In this document: piece after piece, positions 38,986 to 48,607 of the stretch
How positions within the stretch are numbered: the stretch's first letter is position 1
Layout of the letters: each line of letters begins with the position of its first letter
DNA from: Pseudoalteromonas arabiensis
GTDB taxonomy: Bacteria > Pseudomonadota > Gammaproteobacteria > Enterobacterales > Alteromonadaceae
Assembly (NCBI RefSeq): GCF_001550155.1
Contig: NZ_LRUF01000019.1
Span: 62,001 to 126,000 of the forward strand
Length of the DNA: 64,000 nucleotides
Direction of reading: 5' to 3'
Notes under the pieces: generated by a model
The model's input: the letters and a program-made list of their open reading frames with translations, nothing else
Database searches by the model: none
What the model was told of the DNA's origin: nothing
Translations under genes and position numbers: made by a program

Positions 38986-39571
38986 TGTTTTCTTCCTGTG
39001 GGAATAAGGTTAAATCAATAAGCTCACCTAAGCAGTGTAAATTAACGAGATGAGATTCAACAATTCGACTTGGGCGTTTTGAAGGGACGCGGATCTCTAC
39101 ATCGTTAGGGCCTAATAAACCAACTAATTCTCCGCCATCATCACCGACTAATACAATGACTTTCATATCGCGGGTTAGCGCAGCCTCTACAGCAGAAATA
39201 ATTTGTTTCTCATTGCCATTCACTGCAATAGCGAGTAATAAGTCACCTTCTTGAGCAAAAGCGCGAATTTGTCTCGCAAAAGCTTCATGTTCATCGTTAT
39301 GATTGCTTTGGCCAAGGTTAACTTGCTCTTGCGCAAGCGCAACAGCGGGTAGGCAAGGGCGTTCAGTTTCATAAAAGTTAATCAGTAAGCCTGCCATATG
39401 TTGTGCAAGCATATGGCAGCTGGCGGTACCGCAGCAAAGTAACTTATTTCCATTTATAAGACTTTGTGCAATGGTAAATGCTGCAGACTCAAGAGCACTT
39501 GGCAAAACTTCACCAGCGGCTATTTGGACTTGAATATTTTCGGTAAAAATCTTTTTAATAGTTTCTTGCAT
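38978..39571 (-). CDS. diaA: DnaA initiator-associating protein DiaA
   Basis: SIS-domain protein that promotes DnaA assembly at oriC. CGTASCHMLAQHMAGLLINFYETERPCLPAVAL (quoted as CGTASCHML and ETERPCLPAVAL), AFARQIRAFAQEGDLLLAIAVNG, and SHLVNLHCLGELIDLTLFP. 197 residues (E. coli 196). Between yraN and dolP, the standard order. Confidence 0.93.
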   Translation of the reverse strand: MQETIKKIFTENIQVQIAAGEVLPSALESAAFTIAQSLINGNKLLCCGTASCHMLAQHMAGLLINFYETERPCLPAVALAQEQVNLGQSNHNDEHEAFARQIRAFAQEGDLLLAIAVNGNEKQIISAVEAALTRDMKVIVLVGDDGGELVGLLGPNDVEIRVPSKRPSRIVESHLVNLHCLGELIDLTLFPQEENNV

Positions 39572-39603
39572 AACCTACCAATAAGGCTTGTTGGCCTTTG
39601 ATG

Positions 39604-39975
39604 TTAATATACATTTCTAAACCAGTTTATTTCACTATCTTGTTCACCTGTTATGGCGACGTAATCAATGCGCATACGCTGGTTGGGTAATTTTTTATCT
39701 GCAAGGTAATGGGCGATAGTTCGCCTAAGCCGTTGCTGCTTTTGTTGGCTAAGCGCATAATTCGCGCCACCACGAAGTTTGTTCTTTCTAAACTTCACTT
39801 CGACAAATACGAGTGTATTGCCTTCTCGCATAATGAGATCAAGCTCACCATATTGGCATAAGTAATTACACTCAATGGTTTTTAAGCCGTGCTGCTTCAG
39901 GTAGCTTTCGGCTTGCTTTTCATAATATAAACCTTTCTCGCGGCTATTTTGCCATAACTCTTTGAACCACGACAT
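39604..39975 (-). CDS. yraN: YraN family (UPF0102) putative endonuclease
   Basis: Small protein of 123 residues with a Holliday-junction-resolvase-like nuclease fold. GLYYEKQAESYLKQHGLKTIECNYLCQYGELDLIMREG and TLVFVEVKFRK contain the E-x-D...E-V-K catalytic pattern (GELDLI and VEVKFR). The function is not settled. Between lpoA and diaA. Confidence 0.9.
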   Translation of the reverse strand: MSWFKELWQNSREKGLYYEKQAESYLKQHGLKTIECNYLCQYGELDLIMREGNTLVFVEVKFRKNKLRGGANYALSQQKQQRLRRTIAHYLADKKLPNQRMRIDYVAITGEQDSEINWFRNVY

Positions 39976-39998
39976 GACCTCATCCTTGAATCTTATTG

Positions 39999-41876
39999 CT
40001 ATTCTGCAGAGCTAATCCCTGAAGCTGATTGCATGAATAACGGTATAGGTTGCTCAGTTGCTAAATCAACAGCAATAATTTGTTTATTCTTATATTGCGC
40101 CCAATCTAAAGAGCGTGTGACATGGCCATTGCTGGCAATGCTCAACTCGCCGCTGATACCATTAAAGCGCTTGCCTGCAACCATACTCAATTGTTTTACG
40201 CTTCCTAGCATACTGGTTGCATCATAGGTCATCGCAAATAAACGCTGGTTAATATCGGCATTTTCAGGCCAAAGGCGCTCATATTGCTGACGCAAGTTAT
40301 GTTGCTTTATTTGACCTTCGAGCATCCAAGGGAGTTCCGTGAAATAAAGGCCATCTAGGTCACCTTTGTCAGTTCTATCTATTTGCTTACTATGACTTTT
40401 TGAACTAGCGTAAAGCGGAATACGTTCAGCAAAAGTACTGACATTAACATCTAAGTAAGGCTTAATTAGGCGTGTCTCAGTTGCATCTCCAAGAATATAG
40501 ATAACATCCACATCGCTACGCGATCGCGTTTCGCTCTCAACCTCTTGCCTAAATAATGACTTAACTACTTTAATGCGCTCTTTACTTTGGTCTACTTCTA
40601 ATAAGCCTGTAATAGTTTTAGGCATATCATCTTTACTAGCGTAAAAGCCAACTTGTGGTTTAACCTCACTATAGCGTTGCCACTGCTGGTTGAAGTATTC
40701 AACTAAGCGTTGGCCATTACTATTATTTGGTGCCAGCAGCATAGGTTTTTGGTAACCCGCTGTTAAAAAGCGCTCAAGTGCTTGTTGCACTTCATGTTCA
40801 GGGTTTAAAGCAAAGAAAAAGTGCTGTTGAGACACTCGTTCACCATCAAACGTATTTAGGTGCATAACAGGGTAATCAATAAGTGTTTGCGCTGTGCTTA
40901 ATTTTTCAATATTGCTTTTGAGTAAAGGGCCAATAACAAAATCGGCTTTAAATTCACTGAGTTTTAGGGCAATTTCTGCCGCTGACAGCGATTCGTCTAT
41001 AAATAAGGTTTCTTCTAGCGGATTGTTATCAAGTGCAGCGAGTACTCCTGCTTTGAGTGCATCGCCTAAACGTTCATTCGCGCCTGACTGTGGAATAAGC
41101 ACCGCTAAACGGTTGACATTAAGAGGCTCAACTTGCACAAGCTCAGTGACTTTCTTAGGTAAAACCTCTGCGGCAGGGTGACCTGGATAGCGTCGCATCC
41201 AGTTGTTCATCGCTTGATGCAATTCAACCGGCGCCCCTAAATATACTTGATGATAAAGCGCTAAATTAACCCAACCTTGTTGCACAACAGAACCGCGGTT
41301 AAAGCGCTCTAGTGCATACGATGAAAGCTGAGTAAGGCTATGCCATAAATCCTGATTTAAATTTGCAACGCTAAAGTTGTTATCATTACTAATTGTTGAA
41401 GCCGCAAAATAATAGGGCATGGCTTGTTTTGGCAAACCTTGTGATGCGTAAACTCGACCCGTTAAATACTGATGCCAAGCCTTATGTTCAGGCAGACTTA
41501 GCTCAGGCTCAAGTACTCGTAGTTGCTCAAGTGCAAGATCGCTTTTACCTTGCTGCTCTTGTGCTAACGCAATATAAAGCTTGTTTTGAATTTGGTCTAC
41601 GCTGGGAGTTGCTTCAAGCTCTAAACAGATATTTTCTAAAAGAGACCAACGCTCTTCACTAATCGCTGCATCTCGGGCTGTATAAAGTAGTTGGATTTTA
41701 TCAGCACCTTGGCGATTAAGTGCCGTTTGATACATAGATTGTGCGTCGGTTAATTGTGACAGAGCACTACTCGATTGGCTCGATGGATTTTCTGTACTAT
41801 TTGATGGTTTTTCGGTTGTGCTACAAGCCGATAACCCTGACAATACAATTAATAGACTAACAAGTTTAAGTCGCAC
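39999..41876 (-). CDS. lpoA: Penicillin-binding protein activator LpoA
   Basis: Outer-membrane lipoprotein that activates PBP1A across the periplasm. Lipobox SGLSAC with Cys about 18, a Ser/Thr/Gln-rich linker, an N-terminal TPR-like helical domain to about residue 250, then a periplasmic-binding-protein-like domain (VNRLAVLIPQSGANERLGDALKAGVLAAL, quoted as LAVLIPQSGANERLG). 625 residues. Divergent from rsmI with only 61 bp between. Confidence 0.93.
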   Translation of the reverse strand: MRLKLVSLLIVLSGLSACSTTEKPSNSTENPSSQSSSALSQLTDAQSMYQTALNRQGADKIQLLYTARDAAISEERWSLLENICLELEATPSVDQIQNKLYIALAQEQQGKSDLALEQLRVLEPELSLPEHKAWHQYLTGRVYASQGLPKQAMPYYFAASTISNDNNFSVANLNQDLWHSLTQLSSYALERFNRGSVVQQGWVNLALYHQVYLGAPVELHQAMNNWMRRYPGHPAAEVLPKKVTELVQVEPLNVNRLAVLIPQSGANERLGDALKAGVLAALDNNPLEETLFIDESLSAAEIALKLSEFKADFVIGPLLKSNIEKLSTAQTLIDYPVMHLNTFDGERVSQQHFFFALNPEHEVQQALERFLTAGYQKPMLLAPNNSNGQRLVEYFNQQWQRYSEVKPQVGFYASKDDMPKTITGLLEVDQSKERIKVVKSLFRQEVESETRSRSDVDVIYILGDATETRLIKPYLDVNVSTFAERIPLYASSKSHSKQIDRTDKGDLDGLYFTELPWMLEGQIKQHNLRQQYERLWPENADINQRLFAMTYDATSMLGSVKQLSMVAGKRFNGISGELSIASNGHVTRSLDWAQYKNKQIIAVDLATEQPIPLFMQSASGISSAE

Positions 41877-41937
41877 AATGATTTCCCAATACGTTAACGC
41901 GATTTGCTTATATTACTGACTGACGCAGGAGACCTCA

Positions 41938-42795
41938 ATGTTAAATGAGGACAATTCAGATAAAATCGGCACTCTTTACATTGTTGCCACGCCTATTGGT
42001 AACTTTGATGACATTAGCCAGCGTGCCATTCAAACCCTATCTGAGGTTGACTTAATAGCCGCTGAAGATACTCGTCATACGGGGAAGTTGTTAAGCCACT
42101 TTAATATCAAAGCAAAAACCTTTGCTTTACATGATCATAACGAGAAACAAAAAGCGCAGCAAATAGTTGACTGGCTTGAGCAGGGAATGAACATTGCACT
42201 GGTATCAGATGCCGGCACACCATTAATTAGCGACCCAGGTTATGCAGTTGTCAATTTATGTCGTGAACAAGGCGCACATGTAACGCCTGTGCCTGGTGCT
42301 TGTGCTGCGATCACTGCGGTATGCTGCTCAGGCTTACCAACTGACCGTTTTCAGTTTATTGGATTTACGCCAGCAAAAAGTAAAGCCAGACAAACTTTTT
42401 TTATGGAAGCGGTAAACTCAGGTATAACCAGCATCATGTATGAAAGCACCCACCGTATTATGGCAAGCCTTGATGATTTAGAAGAGGCGCTCGGCTCAGA
42501 GCAGCCTGTGGTGTTTGCGAAAGAGCTAACAAAAACCTTCGAAACCTTCTTTAACGGCAGCGTTGCCGAGCTAAAGCAGTTTTTAACAGATGATCCAACT
42601 AAGCAGCGCGGCGAAATTGTGCTTATGCTCCCAGGTAAGGCGAAGCAAAGTGATGATATTCCAGAAGATGCGCGCCGTATGCTTGCTTTACTCGAAGCCG
42701 AAATGCCACTGAAAAAAGCCTGTGGTGTCGTAGCTGAGTATTTTGGGTTGAAGAAAAACGCACTTTATAAAGCAATTATTGACGAAAAAGACTAA
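41938..42795 (+). CDS. rsmI: 16S rRNA (cytidine(1402)-2'-O)-methyltransferase RsmI
   Basis: SAM-dependent methyltransferase for C1402 in the ribosomal P site. LYIVATPIGNFDDIS, DLIAAEDTRHTGKLL, HDHNE, VSDAGTPLISDPGY, and PGACAAITAVCCSGLPTD are the tetrapyrrole-methylase-fold signatures. 285 residues. Divergent from lpoA and directly upstream of rnpB. Confidence 0.96.
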   Translation: MLNEDNSDKIGTLYIVATPIGNFDDISQRAIQTLSEVDLIAAEDTRHTGKLLSHFNIKAKTFALHDHNEKQKAQQIVDWLEQGMNIALVSDAGTPLISDPGYAVVNLCREQGAHVTPVPGACAAITAVCCSGLPTDRFQFIGFTPAKSKARQTFFMEAVNSGITSIMYESTHRIMASLDDLEEALGSEQPVVFAKELTKTFETFFNGSVAELKQFLTDDPTKQRGEIVLMLPGKAKQSDDIPEDARRMLALLEAEMPLKKACGVVAEYFGLKKNALYKAIIDEKD

Positions 42796-42838
42796 TTCTT
42801 TACTGCATAGACGTGCGCGCTCAGGTATACTGCGCGCC

Positions 42839-43201
<363 letters not shown>

Positions 43202-43211
43202 AAATCATATT

Positions 43212-43241
43212 AAAGCCCCGCAGCGATGCGGGGCTTTTGTT
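43212..43241 (+). terminator. rnpB terminator, copy 1
   Basis: AAAGCCCCGCA, loop GCGA, TGCGGGGCTTTT, just beyond the mature 3' end. Confidence 0.92.
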
Positions 43242-43312
43242 TTTCTGGGGGGAGAAAATCCACTCCGCGCATACAAAACAGCGGCTTATTGGCTGACTCA
43301 CCAAATTAGATT

Positions 43313-43345
43313 AAAGCCCCGCAGCGATGCGGGGCTTTTGTTTTT
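43313..43345 (+). terminator. rnpB terminator, copy 2
   Basis: Same hairpin as copy 1 (AAAGCCCCGCA, GCGA, TGCGGGGC) followed by TTTTGTTTTTTT, in the second tandem unit. Confidence 0.9.
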
Positions 43346-43411
43346 TTGGGGAAGAAAATCCACTCCGCGCATACAAAACATCGCTTACTGGCTGACTCAT
43401 CAAATTAGATC

Positions 43412-43440
43412 AAAGCCTCGCAGTAATGCGGGGCTTTTTG
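43412..43440 (+). terminator. rnpB terminator, copy 3 (diverged)
   Basis: AAAGCCTCGCA, loop GTAA, TGCGGGGCTTTTT, with one base change in the left arm that leaves a G-U pair. Beyond it, 43441-43587 holds only the promoter region of the next gene. Confidence 0.85.
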
Positions 43441-43587
43441 CTTTCTAAATCACAAGCAATTTTTAACCAAGTACTATTATTCCCTAATCGCCACCATTAT
43501 TGATCTCGGACAAGGTTGCGACGTTGACTCTATTTTGCACAATGTTACAGTGAATTTGAAATCTAATTCTAGTCAAAGGAGTTGCCC

Positions 43588-43830
43588 ATGCTAGGTGAAA
43601 AACACTCGTTATTGAATGAATTCCCAGAGTTTAATGAATTAATCCACAACCTTGCTAAAAGTGATGCGCACTTTAAAAATACCATGCAGCGATATGATGA
43701 CATGGATAAAGAAATTAGAGAGCTTGAGCTCAATAGTTCTCCGATCGAAGACAGTGAAATGCATGAAAAGAAACATCAAAGAGCGGCGCTGAAAGATAAG
43801 CTGTATGATTTCTTGAAGACCAAGGCATAA
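43588..43830 (+). CDS. DUF465 (YdcH-like) small protein
   Basis: An 80-residue helical, charged protein. HSLLNEFPEFNELIHNLAKSDAHF, YDDMDKEIRELE and KDKLYDFLKTK match the DUF465 family, whose function is unknown. The ATG at 43588 follows AAAGGAG by six bases; the frame reaches a TTG at 43582. No obvious operon partner. Confidence 0.88.
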   Translation: MLGEKHSLLNEFPEFNELIHNLAKSDAHFKNTMQRYDDMDKEIRELELNSSPIEDSEMHEKKHQRAALKDKLYDFLKTKA

Positions 43831-43999
43831 AATCAAATCACACCTAATACCTCTTGCACTTATGACTCTCGCTGACAAGGGGTGTTATTTCCAGTTAACT
43901 CTAATTTAAGCCTTTCTAACGCTTTTAATTCCCTTATTTTCAATAGTTTTATATGTTGATAACTAGTTTATTTACGTTTTTCTAATGGGTGGAATTCAT

Positions 44000-46684
44000 A
44001 TGTTAGCAAAGGGAGCAATCAAAGCAGTCTCAATGTGCATGATGGCAATGTCTGTCAGCTTTAGTGCCACTGCAAGTATTAACAATACCGAAGTGATGTG
44101 GCCTGGTACTGTTTACAATACCGATATACCTACGTTTAAGCAGGTTCTTGGTTATGATGTAGGTGAGCGTATTACTAATTATAACGATATGCGCCGTTAC
44201 CTCAGTGCCCTTGAAAAGGCGGCACCTAATCGTATTAAAGTGTTTAAGTACGCAAATAGCTGGGAAGGGCGTGAGCTGGTTTATGCGGTGGTTGGCACCG
44301 CTGAGCATATTAATTCATTAGAAACCCTTGCGAATAACACACAAGCTTTGGCTGATCCGCGAATTACTTCTGAAAAAGAAGCTAAGTCGCTGATTAAAAA
44401 CTTACCGACATCAGTGTGGCTTCAGTATGCGGTGCATGGTAATGAAATTAGCTCAACCGATGCCGCATTATTTACAGCGTATCACTTATTAGCAGCCCCT
44501 AATGATGCTGTTAACAATAAAATTTTAGACAATACAGTGGTCTTTATCGACCCATTACAAAACCCAGATGGTCGTGAGCGATTTGTTACTCGTTACTATG
44601 CAACCGTCGGTCTTGAGCACAGTGCCGATCGCTTAAGTGCAGAGCATAATGAGCCGTGGCCAAGAGGTCGAACAAATCATTATTTGTTTGATATGAACCG
44701 TGATTGGTTAGCACTTACTCAGCCTGAAACAAAGGGAAGAGTGGCTGCAATCAATAAATATAAACCACAAGTGGTGGTTGATATTCATGAAATGGGCGGC
44801 GATCAATCTTACTACTTTGCACCAGCTGCTCAGCCATTTAACCCACATATGACAAAAACACAAATCGCTAATATGGATGCGATTGGTCAAAATCATGCGA
44901 AGTATTTTGATGAGTTTGGCTTTGATTATTTTACCCGTGAAATTTTTGATGCCTTTTACCCAGGCTACGGCGATAGCTGGCCCGTATTTTATGGGGCGTC
45001 TGCATCAACTTACGAAGTAGGTTCAGCTCGAGGGCACGTGTTTGAGAAAAACACCGGTGAACTGCTCAGTTATTTTAATACCGTAAAACGTCAGTTTATA
45101 GCGTCAATTTCAACCGCAGAAGGTGCCGCCAATCAACGTGAAAAATTACTGGGTGATTTTTATCAATATCAAGTTGATGCGATTGATTCGGGTAAAGATA
45201 GCAAAGAGCGTGTTTATATCTTACCTAAACAAAGTAACCGTGAAGGCGCTCACAGACTCGCAACCTTAATGGCTGAACATGGTGTTGAAGTTAAACAAGC
45301 AACTGAAGACTTCAAAGCATGTGGCGTTAAGTATAAAGCGGGTAGCTATTTTATTGATACCGCACAGCCGCGTGGTGTATTTGTGCGTACCACGTTTACA
45401 GACCAAGTTGATATGGCTGAGGCATTTGTAAAAGAGCAAGAAAGACGCCGTGCGCGTAACCTTGACGATGAAATTTACGATGTCACAGGTTGGTCACTGC
45501 CGATGATGTTTAATGTTGATAGCGATAGTTGTGACCGTACCGTTAGCGCAGACAGCAAAGCGGTTCTGGCCGATGTCACATTGCTTGGTAAAGTGAATAA
45601 TCCAGAAGCTTCAGTGGCTTATGTTGTTGCCTGGGGTGATACGACTGCAGCACGCTTTTTAACAGCAGCATTGCAAGCAGGCATTAAACTGAAAAGTGCT
45701 GACCAAGCATTTGTTTTAGGTGATAAAACTAAGTATCCAGCGGGGAGCTTAGTAATCGAAAAGCGTTTAAACGACAAAGAACTACTTGCTAAAATTAGCC
45801 AAATTGCTGAGCAAACTGGTGCAATTGTTGATGGTGTCAATTCTAGCTGGGTGATTGAAGGCCCAAGCTTTGGTAGTAACAAAACAGTGCCCATGGTGGC
45901 GCCAAAAGTGGCGATGGCATGGGATGCACCCACCAGTGAGCTAAGCGCCGGTAACACCCGTTTTGTTATCGAAAGGCAGCTAGGTTACCCAGTCACGGCG
46001 ATTCGCACGCCAATGCTCGCATGGGCTGATTTAAGTGATTACCAGGTGCTTATTTTACCGGAAGGTGATTACGAGCAAGGGCTCGGTAAATCAGGCGCGG
46101 CTAATTTAAAAAGCTGGGTTGAAGCAGGCGGCGTGTTGATTGCCCTTGGTAATGCAAACCGCTTTACTAGTAATGCCGATTACGGCTTATTAGATGTTAA
46201 GCGTGAGCAAGCTTACCGTGAAGATAAAGCCGACAGCAGCGATGATAAAAGCAGTAAAGTGGCAGGGCAGCTGTTCACATCTCGTGATGATTTAAAAGCA
46301 GCAAGCATCGAGCCTCACACATCGCCAGACTATGTAGCGGGTGTACTTGCTAATGTTGAAGTAGACCAAGAGCATTGGTTAACAGCAGGGGTTGATAAAA
46401 ACCTCGTTGCGGTGGCTTACGGTAACGATATTTACACACCAATAAAACTGAACTCAGGTAAAAACTTAGCATGGTTCACAGGTAAGGACGATGTGCTAGC
46501 AAGTGGTTATCTATGGCAGCAAAATAAAGCACAGCTTGCGTATAAGCCATTATTAGTTCATCAATCGCAAGGTAAAGGCATGGTGATTGGCTTTACACAA
46601 TCACCAACCTATCGTGCTTACCTTGAAGGTATGAATGTACTGCTAACTAACACAATTTTCCGTGCTGCAGCACATGCTCAGTAA
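44000..46684 (+). CDS. Secreted M14-family zinc carboxypeptidase-like protein
   Basis: Large exported metallopeptidase of 894 residues. The ATG at 44000 follows GGGTGGA; the signal peptide is AVSMCMMAMSVSFSATAS. Zinc ligands are His146 and Glu149 in AVHGNEIS and His263 in VVDIHEMGG. The catalytic Glu is likely 339 in TYEVGSARGH. After the peptidase domain (about 45-370) comes a long C-terminal half including a glutamine-amidotransferase-like segment (YQVLILPEGDYEQGLG, WVEAGGVLIALGNANRF). This architecture recurs in marine gammaproteobacterial M14 proteins. It probably digests external peptides. It stands alone. Confidence 0.88.
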   Translation: MLAKGAIKAVSMCMMAMSVSFSATASINNTEVMWPGTVYNTDIPTFKQVLGYDVGERITNYNDMRRYLSALEKAAPNRIKVFKYANSWEGRELVYAVVGTAEHINSLETLANNTQALADPRITSEKEAKSLIKNLPTSVWLQYAVHGNEISSTDAALFTAYHLLAAPNDAVNNKILDNTVVFIDPLQNPDGRERFVTRYYATVGLEHSADRLSAEHNEPWPRGRTNHYLFDMNRDWLALTQPETKGRVAAINKYKPQVVVDIHEMGGDQSYYFAPAAQPFNPHMTKTQIANMDAIGQNHAKYFDEFGFDYFTREIFDAFYPGYGDSWPVFYGASASTYEVGSARGHVFEKNTGELLSYFNTVKRQFIASISTAEGAANQREKLLGDFYQYQVDAIDSGKDSKERVYILPKQSNREGAHRLATLMAEHGVEVKQATEDFKACGVKYKAGSYFIDTAQPRGVFVRTTFTDQVDMAEAFVKEQERRRARNLDDEIYDVTGWSLPMMFNVDSDSCDRTVSADSKAVLADVTLLGKVNNPEASVAYVVAWGDTTAARFLTAALQAGIKLKSADQAFVLGDKTKYPAGSLVIEKRLNDKELLAKISQIAEQTGAIVDGVNSSWVIEGPSFGSNKTVPMVAPKVAMAWDAPTSELSAGNTRFVIERQLGYPVTAIRTPMLAWADLSDYQVLILPEGDYEQGLGKSGAANLKSWVEAGGVLIALGNANRFTSNADYGLLDVKREQAYREDKADSSDDKSSKVAGQLFTSRDDLKAASIEPHTSPDYVAGVLANVEVDQEHWLTAGVDKNLVAVAYGNDIYTPIKLNSGKNLAWFTGKDDVLASGYLWQQNKAQLAYKPLLVHQSQGKGMVIGFTQSPTYRAYLEGMNVLLTNTIFRAAAHAQ

Positions 46685-46700
46685 TCGCAAAAAATAATAA

Positions 46701-46732
46701 AAACGGCATCGACTTAGGTGCCGCTTTTATTT
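46701..46732. terminator. Hairpin between M14 gene and phosphoesterase gene
   Basis: AAACGGCA (46701-46708) and TGCCGCTTT (46719-46727) flank a 10-nt loop, with a T-rich run after. It terminates the M14 gene and overlaps the last codons of the convergent phosphoesterase gene. Confidence 0.6.
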
Positions 46733-48558
46733 ATGGAATCACAGGTTTTTGCTGGCTTATTAGTTTTTAGATTCAGATCAATGATCAAGCAGCGGTCATT
46801 TTCACCTGCTGCTAGTTTTTCAAAAATAGTAAGCGCTTTGCTAAGGCCCACTTGTAGAGTACAGACATCAACTGTTTGCGCTATTTTACTCATTTGCCTT
46901 GGTAAGCATTGCCCCATAGCATTTAACTGCTGTGTTATCAGCTTATAAGTTTTGAAGTGTTCTTTTGAAATATCTTCAAATGCTAATGAACCTGCATTTC
47001 GTAGTAGGTAAAAGTCACGAATAAAATCAAATAAAGTGACTTTACTCAACAAAGCATCTGAAGCTTGCGTTATTGGAGGGCTTGTAGGGCTATCGTAAAG
47101 TGTTAATAGCTCCTGGAAGCTATATGAGATTAGCTGGGTTTTAAAACTGTCAGGCCACTCTTTAGGTATAAATCGCCATTTTGCGAGTCCGGCTAGGTGT
47201 TGCAAAGTAAATTGCTGATAGTTTTCGCTGCCTAGAATATCCGCAAGCCATTTTTCATCTGGATTACGCTCTGCTAAGTGATCGTATTCTCTCTCATAAG
47301 CAGGAAATAATGTGTCAAAGTTAGCTATGGAATCAAGTAGTACTGTATCAACTTTAGCTTCACTTCCAAGTATACTTACGAGCTTGTAAGCTGGACGGTA
47401 AGCGCTTATGGATGGAGCTTGAATATTATAAAGCGTGTTTTTCTTTGCTCGAATTATACGGGTGTCATTCATATGCATATGGCCGCCAATATGCAAACGT
47501 AGCCCAGTTTCAGCTAACGCACTTTGCGTCTGATTTGTGGGTTTTCGAGTGAGTTGAAAAGCGTTGTCGCCGAACAAGTCCTTAATAGATTCACTTTGCT
47601 GATCGTAAAACTCTCCCATTGGAAAGTGACTAAATGCAATCAGTGTTTTGTGCTGTTCTTTTGCTGCGGTAACAAGCTGTTTTATCCAACTTAATAAGTA
47701 CGGCTTTTCCGTTAAGACCTTGTTGTATCCTGCATTGCCTGATCCCTTGAAAGTAAGTTGGTTATTCTTAAACTCAGGTAAATAAACATTGGCATCGATA
47801 GCTAAAAGCCATAATCCTGCAACAGGTTCAACAAGGTAACTCGTATCAGGGATCATTACACAGTGCTTATTATCATTAGTGCACTGCTGATACTGGCGCT
47901 CGGATAAAGAAGCGTGATTATCTAAAAAAGGTGTTTGCCATAGCAAGTCTTGGCTCTGTGGCTTTAAACCAAATTCAGACATCGCGTCCATGATTTCTTG
48001 ATAGCCACCGTGGCTAATAGCATCATCGCAAAACAAGAAATCAGTATGAGGGGTTTTACACATAGCGTGGTCGTTACTAAAAATTGCCACCTCACGGCCT
48101 TGCTCATCTAAAAAGTCTGATTTACCAGCCGCACTTCTTATTGGCTTAACAGGATCATGATTGCCTGGAATAGCAAAAAAGCGCATTCCATAGCGTTTGC
48201 TGTAATCACTTAAAAGAGTTTTTAATCCCTTTAGGTGAACAGGTTGTCCGTCGTCGGTAAAATCCCCCGGTAATGCCACTAATTTCACGCCGCGTGCGGC
48301 AATATCATCTAGCGCTGCTATCAGAGCAAAGTAGTTTTCATTAAATAATCGAGTTGAGTGAAGCTGAGATTTCATGCTGCGAATAGAGACAGGCTTCGAT
48401 TGGTTATCGAGCTTAATGCCAGCGAAGCCAGCTTGGCTAAAGTCAGCGTAAATATCGTGAAAATGTATATCTGGTATAAAAGCAATTTGCGTGTTTAGCT
48501 CCTTGGCATAGAGTTGAAACGTCGCAAAAAGCAGTGAAAGTAGTGCAAATAATCGCAT
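46714..48558 (-). CDS. Secreted calcineurin-like metallophosphoesterase
   Basis: Exported phosphoesterase of 614 residues. Signal peptide MRLFALLSLLFATFQLYAKE. The metal-site motifs are in order: FIPDIHFHD (D-x-H), LPGDFTDDGQ (GD), IPGNHDP (GNHD), FSHFP and HIGGHMHMND (GHxH). A further 250 C-terminal residues have no domain I can name. The frame is open from a GTG at 48591, but that codon lies inside the terminator hairpin of the preceding receptor gene; the ATG at 48558 has AAGG upstream. Substrate unknown; secreted members act on nucleotides, phospholipids or sphingolipids. It follows the TonB receptor gene. Confidence 0.88.
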   Translation of the reverse strand: MRLFALLSLLFATFQLYAKELNTQIAFIPDIHFHDIYADFSQAGFAGIKLDNQSKPVSIRSMKSQLHSTRLFNENYFALIAALDDIAARGVKLVALPGDFTDDGQPVHLKGLKTLLSDYSKRYGMRFFAIPGNHDPVKPIRSAAGKSDFLDEQGREVAIFSNDHAMCKTPHTDFLFCDDAISHGGYQEIMDAMSEFGLKPQSQDLLWQTPFLDNHASLSERQYQQCTNDNKHCVMIPDTSYLVEPVAGLWLLAIDANVYLPEFKNNQLTFKGSGNAGYNKVLTEKPYLLSWIKQLVTAAKEQHKTLIAFSHFPMGEFYDQQSESIKDLFGDNAFQLTRKPTNQTQSALAETGLRLHIGGHMHMNDTRIIRAKKNTLYNIQAPSISAYRPAYKLVSILGSEAKVDTVLLDSIANFDTLFPAYEREYDHLAERNPDEKWLADILGSENYQQFTLQHLAGLAKWRFIPKEWPDSFKTQLISYSFQELLTLYDSPTSPPITQASDALLSKVTLFDFIRDFYLLRNAGSLAFEDISKEHFKTYKLITQQLNAMGQCLPRQMSKIAQTVDVCTLQVGLSKALTIFEKLAAGENDRCLIIDLNLKTNKPAKTCDSINKSGT

Positions 48559-48574
48559 TAATATAGCCTTACTG

Positions 48575-48600
48575 AAAAAATCGGGGCGCACCGCCCCGAT
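48575..48600 (-). terminator. Terminator of the TonB-dependent receptor gene
   Basis: ATCGGGGCG (48580-48588), loop CAC, CGCCCCGAT (48592-48600), with six A residues on the left that become T on the minus strand, 7 bp after the receptor stop. Confidence 0.9.
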
Positions 48601-48607
48601 GATCCGC

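Noticed and set aside
48559..48591. GTG start for the phosphoesterase
   Set aside because: It would begin inside the receptor gene's terminator hairpin; the ATG at 48558 starts exactly at a signal peptide with a ribosome site.
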